Shown here piece by piece: positions 30,728-38,732 of a stretch of DNA of 43,398 nucleotides. The position numbers were made by a program, and so were the translations under genes. The stretch comes from Candidatus Oscillibacter pullicola (lineage in GTDB: Bacteria > Bacillota > Clostridia > Oscillospirales > Oscillospiraceae), in assembly GCA_019118935.1 (NCBI GenBank), contig DWXY01000097.1, positions 1 through 43,398 of the forward strand. Direction: 5' to 3'. Position 1 is the stretch's first letter, and each line of letters starts with the position of its first letter. The notes under the pieces are model-generated. The model saw only the letters and a list, made by a program, of their open reading frames with translations. It searched no databases and was not told the DNA's origin.

Positions 30728-30750
30728 GCACTTGCCCGCTTTGCGGGGCG

Positions 30751-31932
30751 TTAGCCCAGCAGGCCCAGCACCGCGGCGCACAGGGCCGTCCGGTCCCGGA
30801 TGGAGGGGATGCGCACCCGCTCCTCCGTGGTGTGGATCTGTTCCGCCATGGCGGAGAGGGCGTCCACCGTGGGGACACCGTAAGTGGAGAGATAGGCCCC
30901 GTCGGTGGCGGCGGGGTCCGCGATCTCCTCCGGCTCCCAGCCCAGCAGCTCCGCCGCCTCCGCCGCCCGGAGATAGGCTCTGTGGTTGGCGGCGTTCCGC
31001 TCCATGGCGGGGAACAGCGTCCGGTAGGTGACCTGCACCCGGCAGCCCTCCACCGTCACCTGGTCCGCCATGCTGTCCAGCTTGGCCTGGATCACCGGGA
31101 AGTCCGCGTTTTCCGGAATCCCGGCCACGCAGAACTCTCCCCGGGCCGCTCCGGCCACCACACCGTTAGGCCGTCCGCCGGAGATGGGCGCCACATTGTA
31201 GTAGATGCCCTTCTCATAGTCGTTGAAGCTGTATAGCCGGATGATCTGGTGGGCCAGCTCCAGCACGGCGCTGCGGCCCTCCAGATAGGCCTTGCCCGCA
31301 TGGGCCTCCCGGCCCTCCACGTCGATGGCCCCCAGGATCACGCCCCGGCGGGACGTGACGAACCGGGGACGTCCGTCCCGCTCCCGGCCGCCCTCGAACA
31401 CCAGGGCCAGATCCGCGCCCTGCGCCTCCCGGGCATAGACCTTGCGGCCGGACCGGGAGCCGGTCTCCTCGTCACAGGTGAAAAGGTACGTCAGCTCCCA
31501 GGGGGGCAGCAGGCCTGCCTTTTTCAAAATCAGCGCCCCGAACAGGGAGATGAGGACGCCGCTCTTGCAGTCCCCGGCCCCCAGGCCGTGGGCCCACTCC
31601 CCCTCAATATGAAAGGGGTGCTTCTCCGCAAAGCCGGGGCCGAACACCGTGTCCAGGTGGGCCGCCAGCAGCACCTTTCCCCGGGGCCGCTCCGGCCGCA
31701 CCCGGACCACCAGATGGGTCCCCAGCCCAGACTCCGTCACCCGCTCCGTCCGGGCCCCCAGCTCCGAGAGCACCGGCATCAGCAGCCCGATCACAGCGGC
31801 GTTGCCCGCCTCATTGCCGGTGCCGCTGTCGATGGCGCAGAGCTGTTCCAGCAGCGCCAGCTGGCGGGGCAGCATCTCCTCCGCCCCGGCCCGGACGATC
31901 CGGGCCAGTGTCTGTCTCTTGGCGTCCTCCAT
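30751..31932 (-). CDS. M20 family metallohydrolase (CPG2-like), candidate formylaminopyrimidine amidohydrolase
   Basis: This gene encodes 393 residues with the M20 dinuclear zinc motifs AAHLDTVF, GAGDCKSG and CDEETGS, and the dimerisation-domain box REAHAGKAYLEGRSA of the glutamate-carboxypeptidase (CPG2) branch. It is the last gene of the tenA-thiZXY operon, 10 bases after thiY and before the terminator. In Bacillus the M20 enzyme YlmB removes the formyl group of formylaminopyrimidine before TenA acts. I infer that this protein does that job here, although by sequence it looks more like CPG2 than YlmB. An unrelated peptidase role is possible. Confidence 0.85.
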   Translation of the reverse strand: MEDAKRQTLARIVRAGAEEMLPRQLALLEQLCAIDSGTGNEAGNAAVIGLLMPVLSELGARTERVTESGLGTHLVVRVRPERPRGKVLLAAHLDTVFGPGFAEKHPFHIEGEWAHGLGAGDCKSGVLISLFGALILKKAGLLPPWELTYLFTCDEETGSRSGRKVYAREAQGADLALVFEGGRERDGRPRFVTSRRGVILGAIDVEGREAHAGKAYLEGRSAVLELAHQIIRLYSFNDYEKGIYYNVAPISGGRPNGVVAGAARGEFCVAGIPENADFPVIQAKLDSMADQVTVEGCRVQVTYRTLFPAMERNAANHRAYLRAAEAAELLGWEPEEIADPAATDGAYLSTYGVPTVDALSAMAEQIHTTEERVRIPSIRDRTALCAAVLGLLG

Positions 31933-31942
31933 CGGCTGCGCC

Positions 31943-32956
31943 TCACTCCGCCAGCAGGTCCACCATGACCTCCGCCGGATCGAAGGCGGTGTCGATCATG
32001 CCCACCTTCTGGAGCCAGTCGATGTTCTCCTGCCACACGGACACGTCCTGGGACAGGAAGGGCGCGTCGGCCGTCTCCATGATAGGCAGCAGCACGTCAA
32101 AGCTCCGCCGCTCCACGGACTCCGTCAGGGGGAAGTTCTCCTCGTCCTGGTTGGCCAGCAGCAGCTGCAACGCCTCCTCCGGGTCCGCCTGCATGTCGGC
32201 AAAGCCCTTCTGACAGGCCCGCAGGAACCGGGTGTACTTGTCCCGGTTGGCCTCCAGCTGGTCCTCGCCGGTCACCAGCATCAGCGCGTAGTAGTTGGGC
32301 ACGCCGTAGTCCATGACCTCCATGTAGTCCACGGCAAAGCCCTCTTCCTCCAGCGCGGGGATCTCGTGGTTGATGAAGCAGCCGAAGGTGGCGTCCACAT
32401 TGCCGGTGGTCATGGCGCTCATCAGGTCAAAACCCACGTCGATCATCTCCACGTCGTCCAGGGTGGCGCCCACGGTCTCCAGCATCTGGCCCACCGCCAC
32501 CTCGCCGAAGCGGGTGCCGGAGTAGCCGATGGTCTTGCCGATCAGGTCCTCCGGGGTCTTGATGTTCTTCTCCGCCAGGGCGCAGACGATGCTGATGGGC
32601 TGCTGGACCACAGCTCCCAGCACCTTCACCGGCACGTCCTCATTGGCCTTGGCGATGATGGTGTCCTCCTGATAATAGAAGCCGATGTCCGCCCGGCCCG
32701 CCGCCGTCATGGTCAGGGGGTCGCTGGCGTTGGAGGGGAACAGGATGTTCACCTGCAGGCCCTCCTCCGCAAAGTAACCCTTCTCCTCCGCCTCGTAGAG
32801 GAAGGCATGGACGGCGTTGGGATACCAGTCCAGCACCACGTCGATGGTCTCCAGCTCTCCGTCGTCCTGCCCGTCCGCCGTGTCCCCGCTTCCGCCGGAG
32901 GAGCAGCCGGTGAGCAGCAGAAGCGCCGTCAGCAGCAGCGCAAGTTTCCGTTTCAT
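31943..32956 (-). CDS. thiY: ABC transporter substrate-binding lipoprotein, ThiY/NMT1-like
   Basis: This gene encodes 337 residues with a lipoprotein signal peptide (LLTALLLLTGCSS, cleavage before the Cys). The NMT1/THI5-like fold is recognisable from VVLDWYPNAVHAFLYEA near the start and the GRADIGFYYQ segment. Homologs bind formylaminopyrimidine or hydroxymethylpyrimidine. The ATG at 32956 is preferred to a TTG two codons earlier because AAAGGAAG is then 9 bases away. A stable hairpin separates it from thiX. Confidence 0.88.
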   Translation of the reverse strand: MKRKLALLLTALLLLTGCSSGGSGDTADGQDDGELETIDVVLDWYPNAVHAFLYEAEEKGYFAEEGLQVNILFPSNASDPLTMTAAGRADIGFYYQEDTIIAKANEDVPVKVLGAVVQQPISIVCALAEKNIKTPEDLIGKTIGYSGTRFGEVAVGQMLETVGATLDDVEMIDVGFDLMSAMTTGNVDATFGCFINHEIPALEEEGFAVDYMEVMDYGVPNYYALMLVTGEDQLEANRDKYTRFLRACQKGFADMQADPEEALQLLLANQDEENFPLTESVERRSFDVLLPIMETADAPFLSQDVSVWQENIDWLQKVGMIDTAFDPAEVMVDLLAE

Positions 32957-32998
32957 CGTCAATCTTCCTTTCTTTATAAACCGGATCCCGGTAATTCA

Positions 32999-33016
32999 TG
33001 CGGGGCCTGCCCCGCA
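32999..33016 (-). promoter_or_regulatory. Intercistronic hairpin between thiX and thiY
   Basis: An 8-bp perfect stem TGCGGGGC-AG-GCCCCGCA lies four bases beyond the thiX stop, without a T-run. Such stems often stabilise or separate transcript parts so that a binding protein is made in excess over its permease. Here that is an inference. Confidence 0.45.
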
Positions 33017-33020
33017 GGTC

Positions 33021-33776
33021 TCAGGACTCCCCTCTCCAGCGGACGAACCGCTTTTCCAGCAGGTTGACAACGGCCACCGCCAGGATGGCCGCCGCGGACA
33101 GCAGCACAATGGGGGCGAACACCCCGGCGCCGTCCAGCTGGGTCATCATGCGGCGGGAGAAGTAGCCCAGGCCGCTCTTGGCCCCCAGCCACTCGCCGAT
33201 GGCCGCGCCGATGATGCTCATGGGCACCGCCATCTTGACGGCGGAGAAAAAGTACGGCAGGGCGCAGGGCACCTTGATCTTCAGAAAGATGTCCTTCTTC
33301 GTGGCGCCGTAGGTCTCCAGCAGCTCCGCCATCTCCGTCTTGGCGGAGCGGAGCCCGTCGTACACCGTGATGGTGATGGGGAAAAAGGTGATGAGCACCG
33401 TCACCAGCACCTTGCTCCAGATGCCGTAGCCGAACCACAGCACAAAGAGCGGCGCGATGGCGGTGGTGGGAATGGTCTGGGACACCACCACGATGGGATA
33501 GATCATCTTGCGGACCAGGTCGCTCTCGTCCATCACCACCGCCAGGGCCAGGCCCAGCACCAGGGAGATCCCCAGGCCGATGGCCGTCACCAGCATGGTG
33601 GCGGGCAGATGAACGGTGAAGAGGACGTCCCGCAGCTCCCACAGCTTGGCCAGGATCTGGGTGGGAGACGGCAGGATGTAGGCTGCGTCCAGCCCCATAG
33701 CCCCCGCCTGCCAGAGAATCAGCAGGGCGAAGAGAAAAATCATGGCAGGGAGATTTGCTTTACAGGCCTTTTTCAT
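33021..33776 (-). CDS. thiX: ABC transporter permease, ThiX-like
   Basis: This 251-residue inner-membrane permease of the nitrate/taurine/pyrimidine type has about six helices and the EAA loop (ETYGATKKDIFLKIKVPCALPYFF) that contacts the ATPase. MKKACKAN is the start because its ATG overlaps the thiZ stop by four bases. The 79 upstream codons of open frame are shadow sequence over thiZ. It forms the channel for the pyrimidine precursor captured by ThiY. Confidence 0.92.
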   Translation of the reverse strand: MKKACKANLPAMIFLFALLILWQAGAMGLDAAYILPSPTQILAKLWELRDVLFTVHLPATMLVTAIGLGISLVLGLALAVVMDESDLVRKMIYPIVVVSQTIPTTAIAPLFVLWFGYGIWSKVLVTVLITFFPITITVYDGLRSAKTEMAELLETYGATKKDIFLKIKVPCALPYFFSAVKMAVPMSIIGAAIGEWLGAKSGLGYFSRRMMTQLDGAGVFAPIVLLSAAAILAVAVVNLLEKRFVRWRGES

Positions 33777-34534
33777 GGGGTCACCTGCTTTCGCAGAAGG
33801 TCGATGAGATGCTCCTTCAGCTCCACCATCTCCGGCAGCTTGAGGCAGGAGCGGTCCCGCGGGAAGGACGCGGGAACCGGAATCTCCGCCAGCTCCCGGA
33901 TGGGGGTGCGCTCCACCACCAGCACGCTGGAGGAGAGGAACAGCGCCTCCTCCACGTCGTGGGTGATGAAGAGGATGGTCCTCTTGTGCCGCTGCCACTG
34001 GTCCAGCAGCCACTCCTGCATGGAAATCCGGGTGAGGAAGTCCAGGGCGGAGAAGGGCTCGTCCAGCAGCAGCAGGTCACAGCCCGTCAGCATGGTGCGG
34101 GCAAAGGCCGCCCGCTGCCGCATTCCGCCGGAGAGCTCGTCCGGCATCTTGCCGCCGCAGCCGGCAAGGCCCACGTCGGCCAGCGCCGCCTCCGCCCGGT
34201 CCCGGCGCTCCGCACGGGTCAGTCCCCCCTGGATCTCCAGGGGCAGTGCCACGTTCTCCCCCACGGTCCGCCAGGGGAACAGCAGGTCCTTCTGGGGCAT
34301 ATAGCCGCAGTAGTGCTTGCGCCCCACGATGGACTGCCCCTCCACCAGAATGGTCCCGGCCTTGGGCTTCAGGAGTCCGTTGGTCATGCGGAAGATGGTG
34401 CTCTTGCCGCAGCCGCTGATGCCGATGATGCAGTGGAAGGAGCCGGGTTCCACGGCAAAGCTCAGGTGGTCGATGATGTCGAAGTCCTCGCTGGGGTACT
34501 GATAGGAGACGTTCTGAAATTCCAGCATAGTCAT
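33773..34534 (-). CDS. thiZ: ABC transporter ATP-binding protein, ThiZ-like
   Basis: This 253-residue ATPase of the ThiXYZ system has Walker A GISGCGKST, Q-loop YMPQKDLLFPW, signature LSGGMRQR, Walker B LLLLDEPFSALD and the switch His in ITHD. Its start overlaps the tenA stop by four bases and its stop overlaps the thiX start by four, so all three are tightly coupled. It is placed in the NitT/TauT-like ATPase subgroup. Confidence 0.93.
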   Translation of the reverse strand: MTMLEFQNVSYQYPSEDFDIIDHLSFAVEPGSFHCIIGISGCGKSTIFRMTNGLLKPKAGTILVEGQSIVGRKHYCGYMPQKDLLFPWRTVGENVALPLEIQGGLTRAERRDRAEAALADVGLAGCGGKMPDELSGGMRQRAAFARTMLTGCDLLLLDEPFSALDFLTRISMQEWLLDQWQRHKRTILFITHDVEEALFLSSSVLVVERTPIRELAEIPVPASFPRDRSCLKLPEMVELKEHLIDLLRKQVTP

Positions 34535-35190
34535 CGCTCCAGCGTCCAGGCCATCTCCCAGAAGCCCAGCTCATACCGGCTGCAGTTGACGAAGATCTCC
34601 TCCAGCCGCCGGTATTCCGCCTCCGTGCAGCCCTCCGCCAGGGTGTCCATCAGCTCCACCAGCGCGTCGTTGGTTTTCTGGTAGTCCTCCCCCGCGTAGC
34701 TGCGGATCCACTCGCCGTAGAAGGGGTGGTCCGCCGCACCGGGGATGGCCGCCAGGCGCGTGCCGATCTCCGCATAGCTCCAGGAGCAGGAGAGGATGGC
34801 GGCGATGATCTCCGCCGGGCCGCCGGCGGCGGCGCAGGAGAGCATGTAGTGGGTGTAGGACAAATTGGAGAGGGCCGGCTGGACAGAAAACACCTGCTCC
34901 TCCGTGATGCCCAGCCGGGCCATGTAGGCCCGGTGGACCTTCATCTCCCCGCCCAGGATCGCATCCACGTTGGCGGAGAAGGTCCGCATCAGGCCGGGGT
35001 CCCGGGCCTTCACCACGCCGTAGGCGAACACCCGGGCGTAGTCGAACAGGTACAGGTAGTCCTGCAGCAGGAACCACTGGAACTTCTCCAGGTCCAGGCT
35101 GCCGTCTCCGATCCCCTGGACAAAGGGGTGGTCATAGCACTGCTCCCAGATGGGATGGGCGGCCTCGTACAGCCGCTGTGTCGTTCTCAT
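34531..35190 (-). CDS. tenA: Aminopyrimidine aminohydrolase TenA (thiaminase II)
   Basis: This enzyme converts aminomethylpyrimidine from degraded thiamin to HMP. It has 219 residues. The active-site residues of B. subtilis TenA are present with the same numbering: Cys135 (LSCSWSYAEIG) and Asp44 (LQDYLYL). Glu212 in FWEMAW corresponds to Glu205. MRTTQRLYE is the start, with AGGAGG upstream. It is the first gene after a TPP riboswitch and terminator and is coupled to thiZ. Confidence 0.96.
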   Translation of the reverse strand: MRTTQRLYEAAHPIWEQCYDHPFVQGIGDGSLDLEKFQWFLLQDYLYLFDYARVFAYGVVKARDPGLMRTFSANVDAILGGEMKVHRAYMARLGITEEQVFSVQPALSNLSYTHYMLSCAAAGGPAEIIAAILSCSWSYAEIGTRLAAIPGAADHPFYGEWIRSYAGEDYQKTNDALVELMDTLAEGCTEAEYRRLEEIFVNCSRYELGFWEMAWTLER

Positions 35191-35227
35191 TCGTATTCCT
35201 CCTATCCAATAGCCGGTCCGCCCCCAT

Positions 35228-35265
35228 GTAAAAAGGCGGGGCACCCCCTTGGGACACCCCGCCTT
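35228..35265 (-). terminator. Terminator of the TPP riboswitch expression platform
   Basis: Minus strand stem AAGGCGGGG / CCCCGCCTT (9 bp, with inner pairing GTGTCCC/GGGGGTGC-like) followed by TTTTTAC. It lies between the aptamer and the tenA ribosome site and is the presumed OFF structure when TPP is bound. Confidence 0.9.
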
Positions 35266-35285
35266 CGATCCAGTCCTATCTCTTC

Positions 35286-35307
35286 CGTGCGGAAGAGACT
35301 CCGCACG
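35286..35307 (-). promoter_or_regulatory. Hairpin between TPP aptamer and terminator
   Basis: A perfect 8-bp stem CGTGCGGA-GTCTCT-TCCGCACG lies between the aptamer and the terminator. It is probably part of the expression platform, either a spacer hairpin or part of the antiterminator competition. Confidence 0.5.
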
Positions 35308-35315
35308 AATAGCTT

Positions 35316-35406
35316 GTGCTGCGTCCCTACGTTGGCATTACCCACATCAGGTCAGGTCGAGGGACCGGCCCCTCATCTCAGCCTCCTCGCGGAAGCTCCC
35401 TTGCAC
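35316..35406 (-). ncRNA. TPP riboswitch (THI element)
   Basis: Minus strand: GGGAGCTTC, then GGCTGAGATGAGGG, then CCCTCGACCTGACCTGAT, GTGGGTAATGCCAACG and TAGGGA. These are the conserved CTGAGAT pyrimidine-sensor loop and the ACCTGAT ... TAATGCCA-CG-AGGGA core of TPP riboswitches. It lies between a consensus promoter and an intrinsic terminator ahead of tenA, so high TPP should switch the salvage operon off. Confidence 0.95.
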
Positions 35407-35411
35407 GCTTT

Positions 35412-35440
35412 ATTGTAAAAGCCTATCTTCTTTTTGTCAA
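35412..35440 (-). promoter_or_regulatory. SigA promoter of the tenA operon
   Basis: Minus strand: -35 TTGACA (35435-35440), a 17-base spacer and -10 TACAAT (35412-35417), just upstream of the TPP aptamer. Eleven of twelve consensus bases match. Confidence 0.88.
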
Positions 35441-35475
35441 TAAATTTTTCCCGGCTTCCGGCAAAAGTTCCGCAC

Positions 35476-36408
35476 TTACACCAGATACCGCTCGATCTCC
35501 TGCCGGGTGGGCAGGGACGGGATCGCCCCTCTCCCCTGGACACAGAGCCAGCCGCTGACGTTGCCGTACTCCAGCGCCTCCTGCACCAGCGGCTCCGTCA
35601 GCTGCTCCGCCCGGGTGACGCCCCGGAAGCGCATCTGAGACAGCATCCCGCCCCAGAAGGCGTCTCCGGCGCCGGTGGCATCCGCGCAGTGGGCCCGCCG
35701 GCCCGGGACGGCCAGGCGCCGCCCCCGGAAATACCCCCTGGCGCCCTGACCGCCCAGGGTCAGCACCACCAGCGTCAATCCGTACCGCTCCATAAGGGCG
35801 GGCAGCTCCGCCTCGCCCCCCAGCATATCGGCCTCCTCCTCCGAGATCTTCAGCAGATCCACGTCCGGCAGGATCTCCCGCACCTTCGCGGCGCAGGCCT
35901 CCTGACTGCCGTTCCACATCATGTCCCGGTAATTCACATCAAAGCTCACCAGCCTGCCCATCTCCCGGCCCAGGCGCAGGGCCTTGGCCGTGGCCTCCGC
36001 CGCCGGAGAGGCGGAGAGGGAGCAGGACCCGGCGTGGACGATCACCGTGTCCCGGATGTCCGCCTCCCGCACGTCCGCCTCCCGGAGGAACATATCCGCC
36101 CCAGGCTTGCGGACAAAGGTGAAGCTCCGCTCTCCCTCCTCCGTCAGGGAGACGAACGCCATGGTTGTGACCGCCTCCTGGCAGGGCTCCCGCCGGATGC
36201 AGCGCACCCCGTTTTCCCGGAGGGTGTCCAGCAGGTATCGCCCGAAGTCGTCATCCCCCACGGAGCAGCACATGGCCGCCTCCAGTCCGTTCCGGGCGGC
36301 GGCGATGGCCACATTTGCCGGGGCGCCCCCGGCGTTCCGGATATAGCTTCCGGGCTCGCTGCCCGGCAAAAAGTCAACTAGCATCTCGCCAACGCTGTAA
36401 AGGTCCAC
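35476..36408 (-). CDS. PfkB family sugar kinase, fructokinase-like
   Basis: This gene encodes 310 residues with the ribokinase fold. It has the N-terminal GGAPANVAIAAARNG box and the C-terminal DATGAGDAFWGG box with the catalytic Asp and anion hole. GEMLVDFLPG at the start is typical of fructokinases, but other sugars cannot be excluded. The GTG start has AAGGAGG at 7 bases. It has its own consensus promoter with a palindrome just downstream, and the gene before it is a ROK repressor, which probably controls it. No sucrose hydrolase or transporter is in view. Confidence 0.88.
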   Translation of the reverse strand: MDLYSVGEMLVDFLPGSEPGSYIRNAGGAPANVAIAAARNGLEAAMCCSVGDDDFGRYLLDTLRENGVRCIRREPCQEAVTTMAFVSLTEEGERSFTFVRKPGADMFLREADVREADIRDTVIVHAGSCSLSASPAAEATAKALRLGREMGRLVSFDVNYRDMMWNGSQEACAAKVREILPDVDLLKISEEEADMLGGEAELPALMERYGLTLVVLTLGGQGARGYFRGRRLAVPGRRAHCADATGAGDAFWGGMLSQMRFRGVTRAEQLTEPLVQEALEYGNVSGWLCVQGRGAIPSLPTRQEIERYLV

Positions 36409-36437
36409 CAGTGGTCCTCCTTGTCTCAGGTGGTTTC

Positions 36438-36454
36438 GCGATGATTCGCATCGC
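36438..36454. promoter_or_regulatory. Candidate operator of the sugar kinase gene
   Basis: GCGATG-ATTCG-CATCGC is a perfect 6-bp inverted repeat with 5-base spacing, starting three bases downstream of the -10. It would lie over the transcription start, a classic repressor position. A second spaced repeat, TAAAC ... GTTTA, spans the promoter. The neighbouring ROK protein is the obvious candidate. Confidence 0.5.
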
Positions 36455-36456
36455 TT

Positions 36457-36485
36457 ATTAAACCATTTCCAGCGTTCAATGTCAA
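36457..36485 (-). promoter_or_regulatory. SigA promoter of the sugar kinase gene
   Basis: Minus strand: -35 TTGACA (36480-36485), a 17-base spacer ending TGG (extended -10) and -10 TTTAAT (36457-36462). Confidence 0.85.
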
Positions 36486-36590
36486 TCGTTTAGCTGACGT
36501 TTTTATAGGAGAAAAATGTACTTTTTTGTGGGATTTTTCGACATTGCGGCAAGCCGCTCCGGACCCGTCCGCACCTGAAAATCACCCATC

Positions 36591-37730
36591 CTAAAGCGGC
36601 AGCTCCCCGGAGAAGATCCGGGCGATCCCGCCGCAGGCCGCCCCCAGAAGCGCTCCGTCCCCCAGGAAGCGGGGCTTTCTCACCGGGACTCTGCCGCCCC
36701 CATCCGCCGGGCGCAGGCGGGCGATGGCGGATTCCAGATCCGCCACACGGCGGTCGGTCCAGCAGAGCCCATCGCCGCCCAGCAGCACCAGTTCGCTGTT
36801 CAGCAGGTTCAGGGCGCCGGCGATCCCCGCAGCCAGGAAGTCCGCGGTCTCCCGGAACACCTGGTCTACGTCCTCACTGCCGGCCATCCGGCAGAAATCG
36901 GCGTAGGAACCCTCCAGTCCCGTCCGCTGGCACAGCTTTTTCAGCACCTCCGGCGAACGAACGTACAGCTCCAGGCAGCCCCGGCCGCCGCACCGGCAGG
37001 GACGGCCTTCGGCGCAGATGGTGACGTGGCCCAGCCCCAGGGGCCGTCCTCCCCGGCCCCTGCACAGCTGCCCGCCGCTGAGGACCGCGCTGCCCACCCG
37101 GTCCCCCAGGCTGACGAACAGCACGTCCCGGCAGCTCCGGGCCCTGCCGAACAGGCTCTCCACCAGCAGGGCGCTCTGGCAGGTGTCCTCCAGGAACACC
37201 GGGAGGCCGTACCGCTCCCGGACTGCCGGACGCACGGATTCCGGGGGACGCATCCGCTCCCCGCCGGGCCGCCAGGGCAGGTCCGCCGTCAGACCGATGG
37301 CCCGTACACCGTCCTCCCCGGCCAGCATCTTGTCCAGCAGCCGGAGAGCGGTCTCCCGCCGCACCGCCTCCGGAGCGTCCTCCGGCAGGTCCGCGCCCGC
37401 CCGCCGGAATACCCGGAGGTCCAGCCCGCACAGGACGCTTTCGCAGCGCCCCCGGAGAAATGCCACTCCCGCCGTCTTCGGCCCGCCGGGAGAGAGCCGC
37501 AGACGCACGGGGTTCCGCCCCGGCTCCTCGCTGCACACCACCTCGCTCTCCCGCAGGACATCCCCGTCGATCATCTCGCCCACGATATTGGAGATGGTCA
37601 TTTTGCTCAAGCCCGTTCTGGCCACCAGTTCCCGCCGGGTCCGGCACGCGCCGGTGGCGACCATGCGCAGGACCAGTCCGCGGTTGCCCCGCCGGTTGTC
37701 TCCGCTGTTTTTTCCCGCTTTGTCCAGCAT
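36591..37730 (-). CDS. ROK family transcriptional repressor
   Basis: This gene encodes 379 residues: an N-terminal winged helix (about 10-75, TRRELVARTGLSKMTISNIVGEMIDG) and a ROK sugar-binding domain. The ROK zinc site is intact (GHVTICAEGRPCRCGGRGCLE). The phosphate loop is poor (SLGDRVGSAV) and the usual END box reads EDT, so it is probably a repressor and not a kinase. MLDKAGKNS is the start, with AAAGGACAGG upstream. It precedes the PfkB kinase on the same strand and is presumably its regulator. Confidence 0.88.
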   Translation of the reverse strand: MLDKAGKNSGDNRRGNRGLVLRMVATGACRTRRELVARTGLSKMTISNIVGEMIDGDVLRESEVVCSEEPGRNPVRLRLSPGGPKTAGVAFLRGRCESVLCGLDLRVFRRAGADLPEDAPEAVRRETALRLLDKMLAGEDGVRAIGLTADLPWRPGGERMRPPESVRPAVRERYGLPVFLEDTCQSALLVESLFGRARSCRDVLFVSLGDRVGSAVLSGGQLCRGRGGRPLGLGHVTICAEGRPCRCGGRGCLELYVRSPEVLKKLCQRTGLEGSYADFCRMAGSEDVDQVFRETADFLAAGIAGALNLLNSELVLLGGDGLCWTDRRVADLESAIARLRPADGGGRVPVRKPRFLGDGALLGAACGGIARIFSGELPL

Positions 37731-37802
37731 GACCTGTCCTTTCCCGCGACGCCTGTCAAACCTCCCGTGCCGGAGCCGAACCCCGGCATTCTTCATTTGT
37801 TT

Positions 37803-37831
37803 ACTATAGGACGCTCCCGGAGGCCCGTCAA
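37803..37831 (-). promoter_or_regulatory. SigA promoter of the ROK regulator
   Basis: Minus strand: -35 TTGACG (37826-37831), a 17-base spacer and -10 TATAGT (37803-37808). It directly follows the terminator of the DUF1624 gene. Confidence 0.8.
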
Positions 37832-37862
37832 GAAAAACCGCTCCCCCACCCGGAGGAGCGGT
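37831..37862 (-). terminator. Rho-independent terminator of the DUF1624 gene
   Basis: Minus strand stem ACCGCTCC / GGGAGCGGT with a loop of about ten bases, followed by TTTTCTT. It lies 30 bases after the stop of the acyltransferase-like gene, and its T-tract abuts the -35 of the ROK promoter. Confidence 0.85.
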
Positions 37863-37891
37863 ATAGGACATCATCCAAATTCCGTCCTATA

Positions 37892-38674
37892 TCACCGTCC
37901 CAGCAGGGCGGCCCCGGCCAGCAGCACCCCATAGACCACCGGCTGGTGGAGCATATACACCGGCAGGGACCGCCTGCCCAGGGCACACAGGGGCGGACAC
38001 CGGAGAGCGTCCGGATCCAGCCGCTCCAGCGGCCCGGCCAGCAGGCGGCGGAGAAAATACCCCGTCAGGAACAGGAACAGCCAGGGCAGCAGAGAGAAAT
38101 AATCCGTGGAGAAAAAGTCCGGCGGCGGAAAGCCTATGTACGCCGTCAGCAGATTGCGGTAAAGCCCCTCCGGCACCGTTCCCAGCACCCAGCCCTCAAA
38201 TCCCAGCGTCCCCCGGTTCACGTTCCGCAGCAGGGTGAACAGGGCTGCGGCGGCGGCAAGGCCCACCCCAGCAGGTACGTGCCGCAGCAGCTTTTCCAGT
38301 GGGACCATCAGCAGCATGCAGGAGCCGATCAGCGTCAGCACGCCGAACCAGATCTGCTCCTCCGGCATGAAGAGCACCGTCACCAGCGTCACCACCCAGC
38401 CGCAGCCGAACACCGTCAGTCCCCGCCGGAGGGGCCACCGCCCCAGGCTGAAACAGAATCCGGAGAGGAGGATAAAGGTCCAGCAGATGCTCTGCTGCCA
38501 GATGTATGCGCCGGTGCCCCGGTACCAGTCCCAGTCCGCGTGGAACAGATACACCAGGTCCCAGCAGGCGTGATAGGCGATCATGCTCACCAGCGTCAGG
38601 CCCCGCAGGGCGTCCAGGGCGGCGATCCGCCTTCTGGGCCGGACCAGTGTCCGGGTCCCGCTGTCTGCTGCCAT
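37892..38674 (-). CDS. DUF1624 / heparan-alpha-glucosaminide N-acetyltransferase-like membrane protein
   Basis: This gene encodes 260 residues with about seven membrane helices. The N-terminus RIAALDALRGLTLVSMIAYHACWDL is the family's hallmark, with the conserved His expected to act in transmembrane acetyl transfer. SLPVYMLHQPVVYG lies near the C-terminus. Family members are thought to move acyl groups across the membrane onto sugars, but the substrate is not known. The ribosome site is GGAGAGGAGGAG. It is the third gene of an arsR-araC-DUF1624 run. Confidence 0.85.
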   Translation of the reverse strand: MAADSGTRTLVRPRRRIAALDALRGLTLVSMIAYHACWDLVYLFHADWDWYRGTGAYIWQQSICWTFILLSGFCFSLGRWPLRRGLTVFGCGWVVTLVTVLFMPEEQIWFGVLTLIGSCMLLMVPLEKLLRHVPAGVGLAAAAALFTLLRNVNRGTLGFEGWVLGTVPEGLYRNLLTAYIGFPPPDFFSTDYFSLLPWLFLFLTGYFLRRLLAGPLERLDPDALRCPPLCALGRRSLPVYMLHQPVVYGVLLAGAALLGR

Positions 38675-38732
38675 CTTCCGCTCCTCCTCTCCGGCGGCCG
38701 GCGGGAACCGGCCGTCTTATCTCTCTCCGGGG

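Noticed and set aside
36591-37730. ROK protein as an active glucokinase
   Set aside because: It has an N-terminal winged helix and lacks a proper phosphate loop and END box, so a repressor role is more likely.
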